Positions 28,151 through 36,298 of a DNA stretch of 47,914 nucleotides are shown here, piece after piece (the stretch's first letter is position 1; each line of letters begins with the position of its first letter). The DNA is from Sphingopyxis sp. LC363 (GTDB lineage Bacteria > Pseudomonadota > Alphaproteobacteria > Sphingomonadales > Sphingomonadaceae): assembly GCF_000756385.1 (NCBI RefSeq), contig NZ_JNFC01000029.1, positions 1-47,914 of the forward strand, written 5' to 3'. The notes below the pieces were generated by a model. That model made no database searches. It was not told the origin of the DNA and was given only the letters and a program-made list of their open reading frames with translations. The position numbers and the translations under genes are program-made.

Positions 28151-28220
28151 CTGAGCTTGTCGAAGCACCGTCCTTTCTGTGGCGTCGCGGCGAAGAAGAA
28201 CGGCCCTTCGACAAGCTCAG
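28151..28220. repeat. Intergenic inverted repeat between ssb and mmcB
   Basis: Perfect 15-base arms CTGAGCTTGTCGAAG (28151-28165) and CTTCGACAAGCTCAG (28206-28220) are separated by 40 bases. This motif is a familiar dispersed palindrome of sphingomonad genomes. It could end ssb transcription, but there is no U-tract. Confidence 0.75.
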
Positions 28221-28243
28221 GGCGAACGGCATGAGTTGAAGCG

Positions 28244-28735
28244 ATGGCTTTGCAAGCTGGCGTCAATCTCGATCAAGCCATCACCGCCGCGGACGTCGCG
28301 CGCGGCGTGTGCCGGCTGTTCGCGCAGGCGGGGCTGGTCGCGATTCCCGAGGTCACCTTGCCCAACGGGCGGCGCACCGACCTCACCGCGATCGATGCCA
28401 AGGGCCAGATCACGATCGTCGAGATCAAGGTCAGCCGCGCCGACCTGCACGGCGACGGCAAATGGCCCGACTATTGCGACTGGTGCGACCGCTTCTATTG
28501 GGCGCTCGCCTCGGGGCTCGACCCGGCGATCCTCGAAACTTCCGATTATCGTCCCGAAAGCTCGGGGCTGATTATCGCCGACCGCTATGGCGCGGCGGTG
28601 GTGCGCGAAGCCGCAAGCTGCAACCTCGCCCCCGCGCGGCGCAAGGCGGAACTGCTGCGGATCGGACGGCTCGCGATGCGGCGGTCTATGGTCGCGGCCG
28701 ACCCTGAACTGGCGGCGGGTTGGGGAGAGGGTTAG
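28244..28735 (+). CDS. mmcB: MmcB family DNA repair protein
   Basis: A 163-residue putative nuclease; the Caulobacter homologue belongs to the SOS regulon and helps survive mitomycin C damage. A PD-(D/E)xK-like core is visible: RRTDLTAID, then ITIVEIKVSRADL, and a WPDYCDWCDRFYWAL stretch. It has no signal peptide. I searched upstream for a GTTC-N7-GTTC type LexA box and did not find one. It overlaps the end of the convergent GFA gene by four bases. Confidence 0.9.
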   Translation: MALQAGVNLDQAITAADVARGVCRLFAQAGLVAIPEVTLPNGRRTDLTAIDAKGQITIVEIKVSRADLHGDGKWPDYCDWCDRFYWALASGLDPAILETSDYRPESSGLIIADRYGAAVVREAASCNLAPARRKAELLRIGRLAMRRSMVAADPELAAGWGEG

Positions 28736-29166
28736 CCTCGGTCGATCCGTGCCGAATCAAAGCCCGCTTCATATTGCGGCGCGGAATCGGCGATGCAAAC
28801 CCAGGGCGCCTTCGACCCGACGAAAATATGCGCCGCATAACCGCGGAAGCCCGGATCGTCGTCGAGCAGGCCCGCCGGTACAAAGAAAAACTTGCCGTTC
28901 GCGTCGCTTAGCGGCGCTGGACTGCCGCATCGCCGGCAGAAATGCGATGCCCAGCCTCCGCCGTCGGGGACGGCGAAACGTTCGATCAAATCCTCGCCCG
29001 CCAGCCAGCGGAAACTGGCGGCCGGCGCATAGAAGACGGCATTGCCGTCCGTACCCGATACCTTGCGGCATTTGGAACAATGGCATTGGCCGGCGGCGCC
29101 GAATTTTCCGTCGATTTCGAAACGGATATCGCCGCACAGGCAGGAACCGCGTATCGCCGTTGCCAT
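28732..29166 (-). CDS. GFA family (glutathione-dependent formaldehyde-activating type) protein
   Basis: A 144-residue zinc protein. The zinc-binding cysteines are in GSCLCGDIRF, QCHCSKCRKVSG and FCRRCGSP, the usual pattern. True Gfa activity is disputed for most members, and the substrate is unknown. It sits 30 bases downstream of ribE on the same strand and may be part of that transcript. Confidence 0.9.
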   Translation of the reverse strand: MATAIRGSCLCGDIRFEIDGKFGAAGQCHCSKCRKVSGTDGNAVFYAPAASFRWLAGEDLIERFAVPDGGGWASHFCRRCGSPAPLSDANGKFFFVPAGLLDDDPGFRGYAAHIFVGSKAPWVCIADSAPQYEAGFDSARIDRG

Positions 29167-29196
29167 CGCCGACCTCCTTCCCCGTTTGCGGTGCCC

Positions 29197-29823
29197 TTAT
29201 CCCCGCGCCTGCATGCGGGCGAGGTAGCGCGCGAGGATGTCGATCTCGAGATTGACCGGACGCCCCGCCGCCGCCTCGTTCAGCGTCGTCATCTCCTGCG
29301 TATGCGGGATGATGTTGAGCGTGAAATGCGCCTCGCCGTTCGGCTGGTCGGTCACTTCGTTGACCGTCAGCGACACGCCGTCGACGGTGATCGATCCCTT
29401 GGGCGCGATATGCGGCGCGAGCGACGCGGGTGCGGCGACGGTGACCGTCACGCTGTCGCCGATCGGCTCGGCCGATACGATATGTCCGATGTCGTCGACA
29501 TGGCCGGTGACGATATGCCCGCCAAGCTCGTCGCCGATCTTCAGCGCGCGTTCGAGGTTGAGGCGGCGCCCCGCCTCCCACATCCCGGGCGCGGTGCGCG
29601 CGATCGTCTCGGCGCTCGCATCGATCGCGAACCAGCCGCCGGGCCCGTTGCTGTCCGCGTCCACACCCTTATCGACGACCGTCAGACACGCCCCCGAACA
29701 GGCGATCGACGCGCCGATATCGATGCTACCCACATCATAGGCGGTCTCGATGACGAGCCGCGTGTCGCCGCGGTCCTCGCGGCTGCGGATGGTGCCGATG
29801 TCGGTGATGATGCCGGTGAACAT
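29197..29823 (-). CDS. ribE: Riboflavin synthase alpha chain
   Basis: Final enzyme of riboflavin synthesis: dismutates two lumazine molecules. The 208-residue product starts with MFTGIITDIGTI and has two lumazine-binding repeats, each with a GxSIACSGACLTV or GSITVDGVSLTV core and a GGHIVTGHVD stretch between. It begins eight bases after ribD and is the second gene of this operon. Confidence 0.96.
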   Translation of the reverse strand: MFTGIITDIGTIRSREDRGDTRLVIETAYDVGSIDIGASIACSGACLTVVDKGVDADSNGPGGWFAIDASAETIARTAPGMWEAGRRLNLERALKIGDELGGHIVTGHVDDIGHIVSAEPIGDSVTVTVAAPASLAPHIAPKGSITVDGVSLTVNEVTDQPNGEAHFTLNIIPHTQEMTTLNEAAAGRPVNLEIDILARYLARMQARG

Positions 29824-29831
29824 GGGTCGCG

Positions 29832-30806
29832 TTATCCTTCTCTGACGCGCTCGTAGACGTCGAGCCGGTCGCTGCCAAGCATCCGGCTGTCATCAAGCCG
29901 CCAGCGCCCGTGCGCATCGGCGAGATCGGCGAGGCCGATGTCGCCGAGCGCCGCCCTGCCGCCGCCGATCAGGATCGGCGCGCGATAAAGGAGCAGCCGG
30001 TCGACGCGGTCGGCGGCGAGAAAGGCCGATGCTGCGCCGGCACCGCCCTCAACGAGCAGCGAGTCGATTCCATCGATCGATTCGGGCGATGCGATGGCCG
30101 CCCAGCCCTCGGGCGCGGCGCCCTTGGTCAGGAGCAGCTTCTTTGGGCCGCGGCCTTCGAGCCCCGGCAAGCGCACGTCGAGCTTGGGTGCATCGGCGTC
30201 GAGCGTCCCGCGCCCGACAAGGATCGCCTCATGTTGGGCGCGTTCGAGATGCCCGTGCGCGCGGGCGCGGGCGCCGGTGATCCAGCGGCTCGACCCGTCG
30301 GCCATCGCGATACGGCCGTCGAGCGACGTCGCGAGCTTCAGCGTCACGAAGGGCCGGCCCAGGGCCTGCCGCGTCCACCAGGGCGCCATCGCTGCGCGCG
30401 CGTCGGCGGGAAGGACGTTGAAGACCACTTCGATCCCCGCATCCTGCAGCCGCTCTATGCCCTTGCCGTCGGTGCGCGGGTCGGGATCCTGCGCCGCGAT
30501 CACAACCCGCGCGACGCCCGCGGCGATCAGCGCATCGCTGCACGCCGGGCCGCGCGGGCTGGCGTGCGCACAGGGTTCTAGGCTGACATAGGCCGTCGAG
30601 CCGCGCACCGCAGCGCCGGCCGCCGCGAGCGCCATCGCTTCGGCATGCGGGCGACCGCCGGGCTGGGTCCAGCCGCGCGCGACGACGCGCCCGTCCTTGA
30701 CGATCAGGCAGCCGACATTGGGGTTGGGTGCGGCGACCGGCCGGCCGCGCCGCGACAGCGCGATGGCAACCGCCATCCAGTCGGCGTCGGCGGTCGCTCG
30801 GCGCAT
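29832..30806 (-). CDS. ribD: Bifunctional riboflavin deaminase/reductase RibD
   Basis: Performs the second and third steps after GTP ring opening. The N-terminal deaminase (1-145) has the zinc motifs PHAEAMAL and EPCAHASPRGPACSDAL. The C-terminal reductase (146-324) has VTLKLATSLDGRIA and SLLVEGGAGAASAF. At 324 residues it is slightly shorter than E. coli RibD. It starts four bases after the stop of the upstream membrane protein, leaving no space for an FMN riboswitch. Confidence 0.95.
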   Translation of the reverse strand: MRRATADADWMAVAIALSRRGRPVAAPNPNVGCLIVKDGRVVARGWTQPGGRPHAEAMALAAAGAAVRGSTAYVSLEPCAHASPRGPACSDALIAAGVARVVIAAQDPDPRTDGKGIERLQDAGIEVVFNVLPADARAAMAPWWTRQALGRPFVTLKLATSLDGRIAMADGSSRWITGARARAHGHLERAQHEAILVGRGTLDADAPKLDVRLPGLEGRGPKKLLLTKGAAPEGWAAIASPESIDGIDSLLVEGGAGAASAFLAADRVDRLLLYRAPILIGGGRAALGDIGLADLADAHGRWRLDDSRMLGSDRLDVYERVREG

Positions 30807-30810
30807 CCGG

Positions 30811-31278
30811 TCAGTCGGCGGCTTTGGGCGGCGCGCCGCGCGCCGCGCGCTCGGCGAGCGTCGAGCGCGTCTGCACCGGCGCCGGCTTTTCCTTCGCCGC
30901 CGCGGCCGCTTCCTCGCCCAGCGTCTCGCGCGTCACCTTGTCGGCCTCGCTCGAATCATATTCGATGCCGAGGCTGTCGGCGAAACGCTGATATTCGGCG
31001 CGCTTCTTCGCATTTTGCAGCGTTGTTTCCTTTGCGCGCGCCACCCAGTCGGCGCGAATCTCGTCGGCGCTGCGCGTCGCTTTCCAATTTTCGAAATAGA
31101 TGATCTGCGCCTTCGGCTTCTCATAGGGGATCAGATATTGTTCGATCCCGTTGAAGACGAGCCAGGTCAGCGCGAGCGCGACGCCCCAGATCGCCCAGCG
31201 GTGCGGGCGCGGTTCGCGGATATAGGACCAGAAATCGGACAGGCCGCCGCCCACGTCGACTTTGTTGAACATTCCCAT
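30811..31278 (-). CDS. Unknown single-span membrane protein
   Basis: A 155-residue protein, conserved-looking but not recognised. One membrane helix is likely at about 27-46 (WAIWGVALALTWLVFNGIEQ). The rest is charged, with a helical KETTLQNAKKRAEYQRFADS and a C-terminal alanine- and proline-rich end. A second ATG two codons later is possible. It is the first gene of the ribD-ribE group, with four bases to ribD. Confidence 0.75.
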   Translation of the reverse strand: MGMFNKVDVGGGLSDFWSYIREPRPHRWAIWGVALALTWLVFNGIEQYLIPYEKPKAQIIYFENWKATRSADEIRADWVARAKETTLQNAKKRAEYQRFADSLGIEYDSSEADKVTRETLGEEAAAAAKEKPAPVQTRSTLAERAARGAPPKAAD

Positions 31279-31367
31279 CCGCGCAATTTAGGCGATCTTG
31301 CGGCGATTTGCGAGAGGAAGCGGCGCGGCGCGTCGATTGCATCGGATGGCGGTCAAAAAGGCCGGCG

Positions 31368-31384
31368 ATTGCAAAAAATGCAAT
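31368..31384. repeat. ATTGCA-AAAAA-TGCAAT palindrome
   Basis: Perfect six-base arms with a five-base A spacer, about 20 bases upstream of the -35 box of the candidate sRNA. Two more copies of the half-site lie at 31336-31341 and 31425-31430. Likely protein-binding sites, by inference. Confidence 0.45.
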
Positions 31385-31404
31385 TACGGATGCTTTTTTC
31401 GCAG

Positions 31405-31432
31405 TTGCAACATTCATTGTGCACTGCAATAT
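31405..31432 (+). promoter_or_regulatory. Candidate promoter of the small RNA
   Basis: TTGCAA (31405-31410) and CAATAT (31427-31432) are 16 bases apart. The expected transcription start is at about 31438, immediately before the first hairpin of the candidate RNA. Confidence 0.55.
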
Positions 31433-31437
31433 CACAC

Positions 31438-31498
31438 TTGCCTTTTAGGCATCCTCTCCCAAAACTTTCACGGGCCGCCCTTGGGCGGCCCTTTTTTT
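31438..31498 (+). ncRNA. Candidate small regulatory RNA, about 61 nt
   Basis: A stand-alone transcript is suggested by a promoter just upstream and a strong intrinsic terminator (31472-31498). The predicted fold is a short 5' hairpin TGCCT-TTT-AGGCA (31439-31451), an unpaired pyrimidine-rich segment TCCTCTCCC (31452-31460), an A-rich spacer, and the terminator stem. No protein gene on the plus strand lies within 2.6 kb upstream, so the terminator cannot belong to one. The exposed CU-rich segment could pair with Shine-Dalgarno sequences, as in alphaproteobacterial alpha-r14 and alpha-r15 RNAs; family membership is untested. Confidence 0.6.
31472..31498 (+). terminator. Strong Rho-independent terminator
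   Basis: GGGCCGCC (31472-31479) and GGCGGCCC (31484-31491) form an eight-pair GC stem with a CTTG tetraloop, followed directly by seven Ts (31492-31498). Orientation is plus strand only; the opposite strand has no T-run. It ends the candidate small RNA. Confidence 0.9.
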
Positions 31499-31544
31499 CG
31501 ACTTTTTTGGTTGAGAGGGTCGATTCGGTTTCTTTTGATTGATT

Positions 31545-31625
31545 CGGCACCGGCCCGCTCCCCCACCCGGCCTCCCATAGGCTATTATCGTCGGGGAGGC
31601 CGGGTGGGGGAGCGGGCCGGTGCCG
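31545..31625. repeat. 32-base perfect inverted repeat
   Basis: Arms at 31545-31576 and 31594-31625 are perfectly complementary over 32 bases with a 17-base spacer. The arms contain CGGCACCGGCCCGCTCCCCC. It would form a very stable hairpin or cruciform. No T-run, ORF or target duplication accompanies it. Confidence 0.9.
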
Positions 31626-31628
31626 GGC

Positions 31629-31647
31629 GTTTCCACGAAGTGGAAAC
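31629..31647 (-). terminator. Small palindrome after the thioesterase gene
   Basis: GTTTCCAC (31629-31636) and GTGGAAAC (31640-31647) pair perfectly around a 3-base loop, 14 bases past the thioesterase stop. It may end that transcript together with the larger repeat; there is no T-run. Confidence 0.4.
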
Positions 31648-31661
31648 AATCCAAGGGCTTA

Positions 31662-32123
31662 TCAGTCCTGGGTCGGCGTCCGCGCCTCGAATCGCCGCAC
31701 TTCCGCAATGAAACTGCCCGGCAGCGGTGTTGGTTGGCCGCTATCGGTGTCGAGATGGGCATAGCTGATCTCGATGTCGGTAAGCCGTTCATTATCGCGA
31801 AAAATCCCGCAATGGAGCGTGAAGTTCGTCCGGCCGAAGCGACTGATTCGCGCGGCGATCGTGATCAGCTCGTCGAGCCGCGCGGGCGCATGATAGTCGA
31901 TCTCGCAATGCGTCTCGCGAATGTCTGTTCCATATTGGTTAAAATAGGGGCCGGGCTGCCCCTCGCCGAGCGCGCGGAAATATTCGGTCACCCCGATGTC
32001 GGCGTAGACCAGATAATTGGCGTTGAAGACGATATTCTGTCCGTCGATCTCGTTGAAGCGCACGCGAACGCGCTCCTGCACGCGGAAATCGCCGAGCGGC
32101 ACATCGTTACGGTGATCGGTCAT
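31662..32123 (-). CDS. Acyl-CoA thioesterase, 4HBT hot-dog family
   Basis: A 153-residue hot-dog protein. RVRFNEIDGQNIVFNANYLVY contains the conserved Asp and Asn of the 4-hydroxybenzoyl-CoA thioesterase type, in the usual position near residue 25. Substrate is not predictable. The ATG at 32123 lies seven bases after the stop of aminopeptidase P, so the two are co-transcribed. Upstream codons in the frame are a shadow of that gene. Confidence 0.88.
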   Translation of the reverse strand: MTDHRNDVPLGDFRVQERVRVRFNEIDGQNIVFNANYLVYADIGVTEYFRALGEGQPGPYFNQYGTDIRETHCEIDYHAPARLDELITIAARISRFGRTNFTLHCGIFRDNERLTDIEISYAHLDTDSGQPTPLPGSFIAEVRRFEARTPTQD

Positions 32124-32130
32124 GCGGTGC

Positions 32131-33957
32131 TCAGGCGGCGAGCGCGGCGGGAGTGCGGTCGAGCGGCGCGCACGCGGCTTCGAGCCATTCGCGTTCCGCA
32201 CCTTCCATCCCCGTGCCGAGCTTTGCCAGCACCTCGGCATGATAGGCGTCGAGCCAGTCGGCCTCGGCGCCCGACAACAGCGACACATCGACGAGATTTT
32301 GCGCGATCGGTGCGAAGGTGATCGTCTCGAACCCCAGCATATCCTCCTCGGCGCCCGCGATGCGCTGCGGGGTGACGACCACCAGATTCTCGATGCGTAT
32401 GCCGAAATGGCCCGCCTTGTAATAGCCGGGCTCGTTCGAGAGGATCATGCCGGCGTGGAGCGGCTCTTCGGTCCCCGCCTGCCCGCCTGCGGGCTTGGCG
32501 ATGCGCTGCGGCCCTTCGTGAACCGCGAGATAGGTGCCGACACCGTGGCCGGTACCATGCGCATAATCGACCCCGTCGGCCCACAGATATTGCCGCGCCA
32601 GAATGTCGAGCTGGCTGCCGCGCGTCCCCTTGGGGAAGCGCGCCACCGCGAGCGCGATATGGCCTTTGAGCACCTGCGTGAAGCGGCGGCGCATTTCGGC
32701 GGTCGGCGTGCCGATCGCGATCGTGCGTGTGATGTCGGTCGTGCCGTCGGCATATTGGCCGCCCGAGTCGACGAGATAGAGCGTGCCCGTCTCGATCGCG
32801 CGGTTGGTCGTCTCGTCGACCTTGTAATGCGGCAGCGCGCCGTTGGGACCCGCGGCCGAGATGGTGTCGAACGACAGATCCCTCAGCACCCCGCTGGCAT
32901 CGCGAAATTCGCGCAGTTTCGCTGCGGCGCCGAGTTCGTCGAGGTTTCCTTCGGGCGCGACCTCCTCCATCCATTTGAGGAAGCGCGACACCGCGACGCC
33001 GTCGCGGACATGCGCGGCGCGGGTGCCAGAAAGCTCGGTTTCGTTCTTGATCGCCTTGGGCAGCACCGCGGGGTCGCGGTGGCGCTCGACCTTCGCGCCC
33101 GCGCCCTCAAGCGCGGTGAAGATCGCCGCGACCGCGCGGTCGGGATCGACCGCCACCTTCTTGCCTGAAAGATCCGCGAGCGCCGCCTCGAACGCGTCGC
33201 GATCATGGATCCGCACGCTGTTGCCGAGATGCGCGCGCACCGCGTCGGTTAGCTTTTCGGGCGCGATGAACAGGTCGGCGGTCGCATCGGCGTGGAGCAG
33301 CGCGAAGGCGAGCCCGACCGGCGTGTGGCTGACGTCTTCGCCGCGAATGTTGAAGGTCCACGCGATCGAATCGAGCGCGGTCATCACCGTCGTGTCGAGC
33401 CCCTTCGCCTTCAGCCAGTCGGCGATGATCTCGCGCTTCTCCACCGCGCCCTGCCCCGCGAGTGCCGCATCATGCACGGTCACCACCGCGTCGCTCGGCG
33501 CGGGCTGGTCGTCCCACGCCGCGTCGAGCGGGTTCGCGTCGACCGCGATCAGGCTCGCGCCCTTCGCGGCGAGCGCCTTCTCCAGCCCCCGCGCCCAGTC
33601 GATGCCGTGCAGCCACGGATCGTAACCGACCTTCTGTCCCGCACTGACGTTGGCGCCCAGCCATTCGGCGACGCTCGACTGCGGCACGCCGACATAGTCG
33701 AACAGCGTTCCGTCGACCTGATCGCGCACCTGCACCGTGTAGCGGCCGTCGACGAACACCGCCGCCTTTTCGGGTAGCACCGCCGCGGTCCCTGCCGAGC
33801 CGCCGAAGCCGGTCAGCCACGCCATACGCTGAGCATAGTCGCCGACATATTCGCTCATATGCTCGTCGCTGATCGGCACGACGAAGCCGTCGAGGCCGCG
33901 CTTGGCGAGTTCGGCGCGAACGCGTGCAAGGCGTTCAGCATGGACGGGGCTGGACAT
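32131..33957 (-). CDS. pepP: M24 aminopeptidase P (Xaa-Pro aminopeptidase)
   Basis: Removes the N-terminal residue before a proline. The 608-residue, three-domain form resembles eukaryotic cytosolic aminopeptidase P rather than the 440-residue E. coli PepP. The dinuclear metal ligands are all present: Asp in LYLVDSGGQY, Asp in GTTDITRT, His in HGTGHGVGTYL, Glu in ILSNEPGYY and Glu in GIRIENLV. It has no signal peptide. It is followed by the thioesterase and is divergent from the S9 peptidase, with 66 bases between them. Confidence 0.95.
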   Translation of the reverse strand: MSSPVHAERLARVRAELAKRGLDGFVVPISDEHMSEYVGDYAQRMAWLTGFGGSAGTAAVLPEKAAVFVDGRYTVQVRDQVDGTLFDYVGVPQSSVAEWLGANVSAGQKVGYDPWLHGIDWARGLEKALAAKGASLIAVDANPLDAAWDDQPAPSDAVVTVHDAALAGQGAVEKREIIADWLKAKGLDTTVMTALDSIAWTFNIRGEDVSHTPVGLAFALLHADATADLFIAPEKLTDAVRAHLGNSVRIHDRDAFEAALADLSGKKVAVDPDRAVAAIFTALEGAGAKVERHRDPAVLPKAIKNETELSGTRAAHVRDGVAVSRFLKWMEEVAPEGNLDELGAAAKLREFRDASGVLRDLSFDTISAAGPNGALPHYKVDETTNRAIETGTLYLVDSGGQYADGTTDITRTIAIGTPTAEMRRRFTQVLKGHIALAVARFPKGTRGSQLDILARQYLWADGVDYAHGTGHGVGTYLAVHEGPQRIAKPAGGQAGTEEPLHAGMILSNEPGYYKAGHFGIRIENLVVVTPQRIAGAEEDMLGFETITFAPIAQNLVDVSLLSGAEADWLDAYHAEVLAKLGTGMEGAEREWLEAACAPLDRTPAALAA

Positions 33958-34023
33958 GGTCGCTTCCTTGTTCCTACATCAACCGATCCCGCCCTTCCGG
34001 GCGGCACCGCGGGGGATTTTGTG

Positions 34024-36204
34024 ATGCGCGCTATTTGGATGTTTCTGGCGGCAATTGCCACCCCGCTTGTCGCATCATCATCCCTGTTTGCCTCCCCTTC
34101 GTTCGCCAAAGAGAAAGACGCCGAATTGACCAGCCCGACCCCCGCCCTGCCCGCCGCGCCCGTTGCGGAAAAGCGCCCGCACGAAATGACGCTGCACGGC
34201 AAGACGCTGTCCGATCCGTACCACTGGCTGAAGGACGCGAGTTATCCGACGATCGATGACAAGGATGTGCTCGACTATGTGAAGGCCGAGAATGCCTATT
34301 TCGATGCCGCGATGAAGCCGCACGCCGCGCTCGTCGAGACGCTGTTTCAGGAGATGAAGGGCCGGATCAAGGAAGCCGATTCCTCCGTGCCGCAGAAGGA
34401 TGGCGACTGGCTCTATTGGGTCGAGTTCGAAGAAGGCGCCGAGTATAAGAAATGGTATCGCAAGCCCGCATCAGGCTCCGGCGACACCCAACTGATCCTC
34501 GACGAGGTCGCGATGGCCGCGGGCAAGGATTATTTCCGCCTCGCCGAAGTGTCGGTGAGCCCGAACGGCAAGCTGATGGCCTATTCGTTCGACGACAATG
34601 GCTCCGAACGCTTCGAGGCGCGCATCCGCAACCTCGAGACGGGCGAGCTGCTTCCCGACACCATCCCCGGCACTTTGTCGTCGCTCGTCTGGACGTCGGG
34701 CAATGACGCGATCCTCTACGGCCTCGCCAACGAGAATTGGCGCACCGACAATGTCCGGCTGCACAAGCTCGGCACGCCGGTCGCCGAGGATAAATTGCTC
34801 TACAAGGAGCCCGACATCGGCTTCGGCGTCGGGATCGGCAAGACCGCCGCCGACAATTATATCGTGATCGCGACGGGCGATAACGAGACGAGCGAGGTCT
34901 ATCTGCTCCCCGCCGACAATCCCGAAGCTCCGATGCAGCTCGTCTCGGCGCGCAAAAAGGGCCGCGAGTATAGCGTCGATGAGCGCGAGGGGACGCTCTA
35001 CATCCACACCAACGACGAACATCCCAATTTCCGTGTCGCGACCGCGAGCGTTGCGAAGCCCGGCGAATGGAAGACGCTGATCCCCGGCTCGGATGACAAT
35101 TACATCACCGGCCTGTCGGTCTTCCGCGACTATTTCGTGCTCGAATCGCGTGAAAAGGGCGTCGATCAGGTCGATATCCGCAAATATGACGCGCCGCTGA
35201 CCCCCGGCCGGATCCAGTTCCCAGAGGCGACCTATGTCGCAGGGCTCGGCGACAATCCCGAATATCATCAGGACAAGCTGCGGCTCGACTATGAATCGAT
35301 GGTCACCCCCGACACGGTGTTCGATTACGATCTGGCGAGCGCCAAGCTCGAGACGCTGAAGGTGCAGGAAATTCCATCAGGTTATAATCACGACGATTAT
35401 CAAACCGAATTGGTTCACATGCCCTCGCGCGACGGCACGCCGGTTCCGGTGTCGCTCGTCTACAAAAGGGGCACGCCGCGCGACGGCAGCGCGCCGATGC
35501 ACCTCTATGTCTATGGCTCTTACGGCTACCGCGTCCCGCCGGGCTTCTCGACGACGCGCCTCAGCCTTGTCGATCGCGGGATGATCTATGCGATCGCGCA
35601 CGTTCGCGGCGGCGACGACCTCGGCCGCGCCTGGTATCTCGCGGGCAAGACCGATCAGCGCAAGAACACGTTCAACGACTTCATCGACGTCGCCAAGGGC
35701 CTGATCGCCGCCAAATATACGAGCGCGGGCAAGATTTCGATCGAGGGCCGCTCGGCGGGCGGGCAGGTGATGGGCGCGGTCTACAACCAGGCGCCCGAAC
35801 TCTGGGGCGCGGTGCTCGCGGGCGTGCCCTTCGTCGACGTGATCAACACGATGGTCGACAAGGACTTGCCGCTAACCCCCGGCGAATGGCCCGAATGGGG
35901 CAATCCGATCACCGACAAGGCCGCGTTCGACTATATGCTGAGCTACAGCCCCTACGACAATGTCACCGCCAAAGCCTATCCGCCGATGCTGGTGTCGGCG
36001 GGGCTCAACGACCCGCGCGTGACCTATTGGGAACCCGCCAAATGGGTCGCGAAGCTGCGTAGCGTCCGCACCAACGACGCGACCTTGCTGCTGCGCACGA
36101 ATATGGGCGCAGGCCATGCCGGCAAGTCGGGCCGCTGGGGCGCATTGCGCGAGGATGCCGAGGAGTTCGCCTTCGTGCTGACGCAGCTCGGAGTCGAGAA
36201 ATAA
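34024..36204 (+). CDS. S9 family oligopeptidase (PtrB type), exported
   Basis: A 726-residue prolyl oligopeptidase family serine peptidase, probably of the oligopeptidase B branch. It has a signal peptide (1-28), so it is likely periplasmic, then a beta-propeller domain (about 50-450) and an alpha/beta hydrolase domain. The catalytic serine is Ser577 in GRSAGGQVMG; Asp is in AGLNDPRV and His in GAGHAGKSGR. The ATG at 34024 (or GTG one codon earlier) begins the signal peptide. A short hairpin (33989-34004) lies in the leader. Confidence 0.93.
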   Translation: MRAIWMFLAAIATPLVASSSLFASPSFAKEKDAELTSPTPALPAAPVAEKRPHEMTLHGKTLSDPYHWLKDASYPTIDDKDVLDYVKAENAYFDAAMKPHAALVETLFQEMKGRIKEADSSVPQKDGDWLYWVEFEEGAEYKKWYRKPASGSGDTQLILDEVAMAAGKDYFRLAEVSVSPNGKLMAYSFDDNGSERFEARIRNLETGELLPDTIPGTLSSLVWTSGNDAILYGLANENWRTDNVRLHKLGTPVAEDKLLYKEPDIGFGVGIGKTAADNYIVIATGDNETSEVYLLPADNPEAPMQLVSARKKGREYSVDEREGTLYIHTNDEHPNFRVATASVAKPGEWKTLIPGSDDNYITGLSVFRDYFVLESREKGVDQVDIRKYDAPLTPGRIQFPEATYVAGLGDNPEYHQDKLRLDYESMVTPDTVFDYDLASAKLETLKVQEIPSGYNHDDYQTELVHMPSRDGTPVPVSLVYKRGTPRDGSAPMHLYVYGSYGYRVPPGFSTTRLSLVDRGMIYAIAHVRGGDDLGRAWYLAGKTDQRKNTFNDFIDVAKGLIAAKYTSAGKISIEGRSAGGQVMGAVYNQAPELWGAVLAGVPFVDVINTMVDKDLPLTPGEWPEWGNPITDKAAFDYMLSYSPYDNVTAKAYPPMLVSAGLNDPRVTYWEPAKWVAKLRSVRTNDATLLLRTNMGAGHAGKSGRWGALREDAEEFAFVLTQLGVEK

Positions 36205-36259
36205 TAACGATAGCCCGTATCGACTAAGCCGCCCGCGGTCGCTGCCCCGATCTCAAGGG

Positions 36260-36298
36260 TTGCATCGATGAGAGCACTATATATAAGCACTTATATAT
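36260..36298 (+). promoter_or_regulatory. Candidate MarR operator and promoter
   Basis: A perfect palindrome ATATATAAG-CA-CTTATATAT (36279-36287 and 36290-36298) lies in an AT-rich patch and ends on the second base of the marR ATG (36297-36299). TTGCAT (36260-36265) and TATAAG (36282-36287) are spaced 16 bases apart and fit a promoter. Bound repressor would cover the -10 box and start codon. Confidence 0.65.

Larger units (their letters stand above)
31279..31661. other. 383-base non-coding stretch
   Basis: No protein gene was found. It contains four ATTGCA/TGCAAT sites (31336-31430), a promoter and a predicted small RNA with terminator (31405-31498), a 32-base perfect inverted repeat (31545-31625) and a short palindrome (31629-31647). 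Compared with the packed neighbourhood it is unusually large and structured. Confidence 0.8.

Noticed and set aside
28129..28243. SOS (LexA) box before mmcB
   Set aside because: I looked for GTTC-N7-GTTC and the reverse and found none; only the dispersed palindrome is present.
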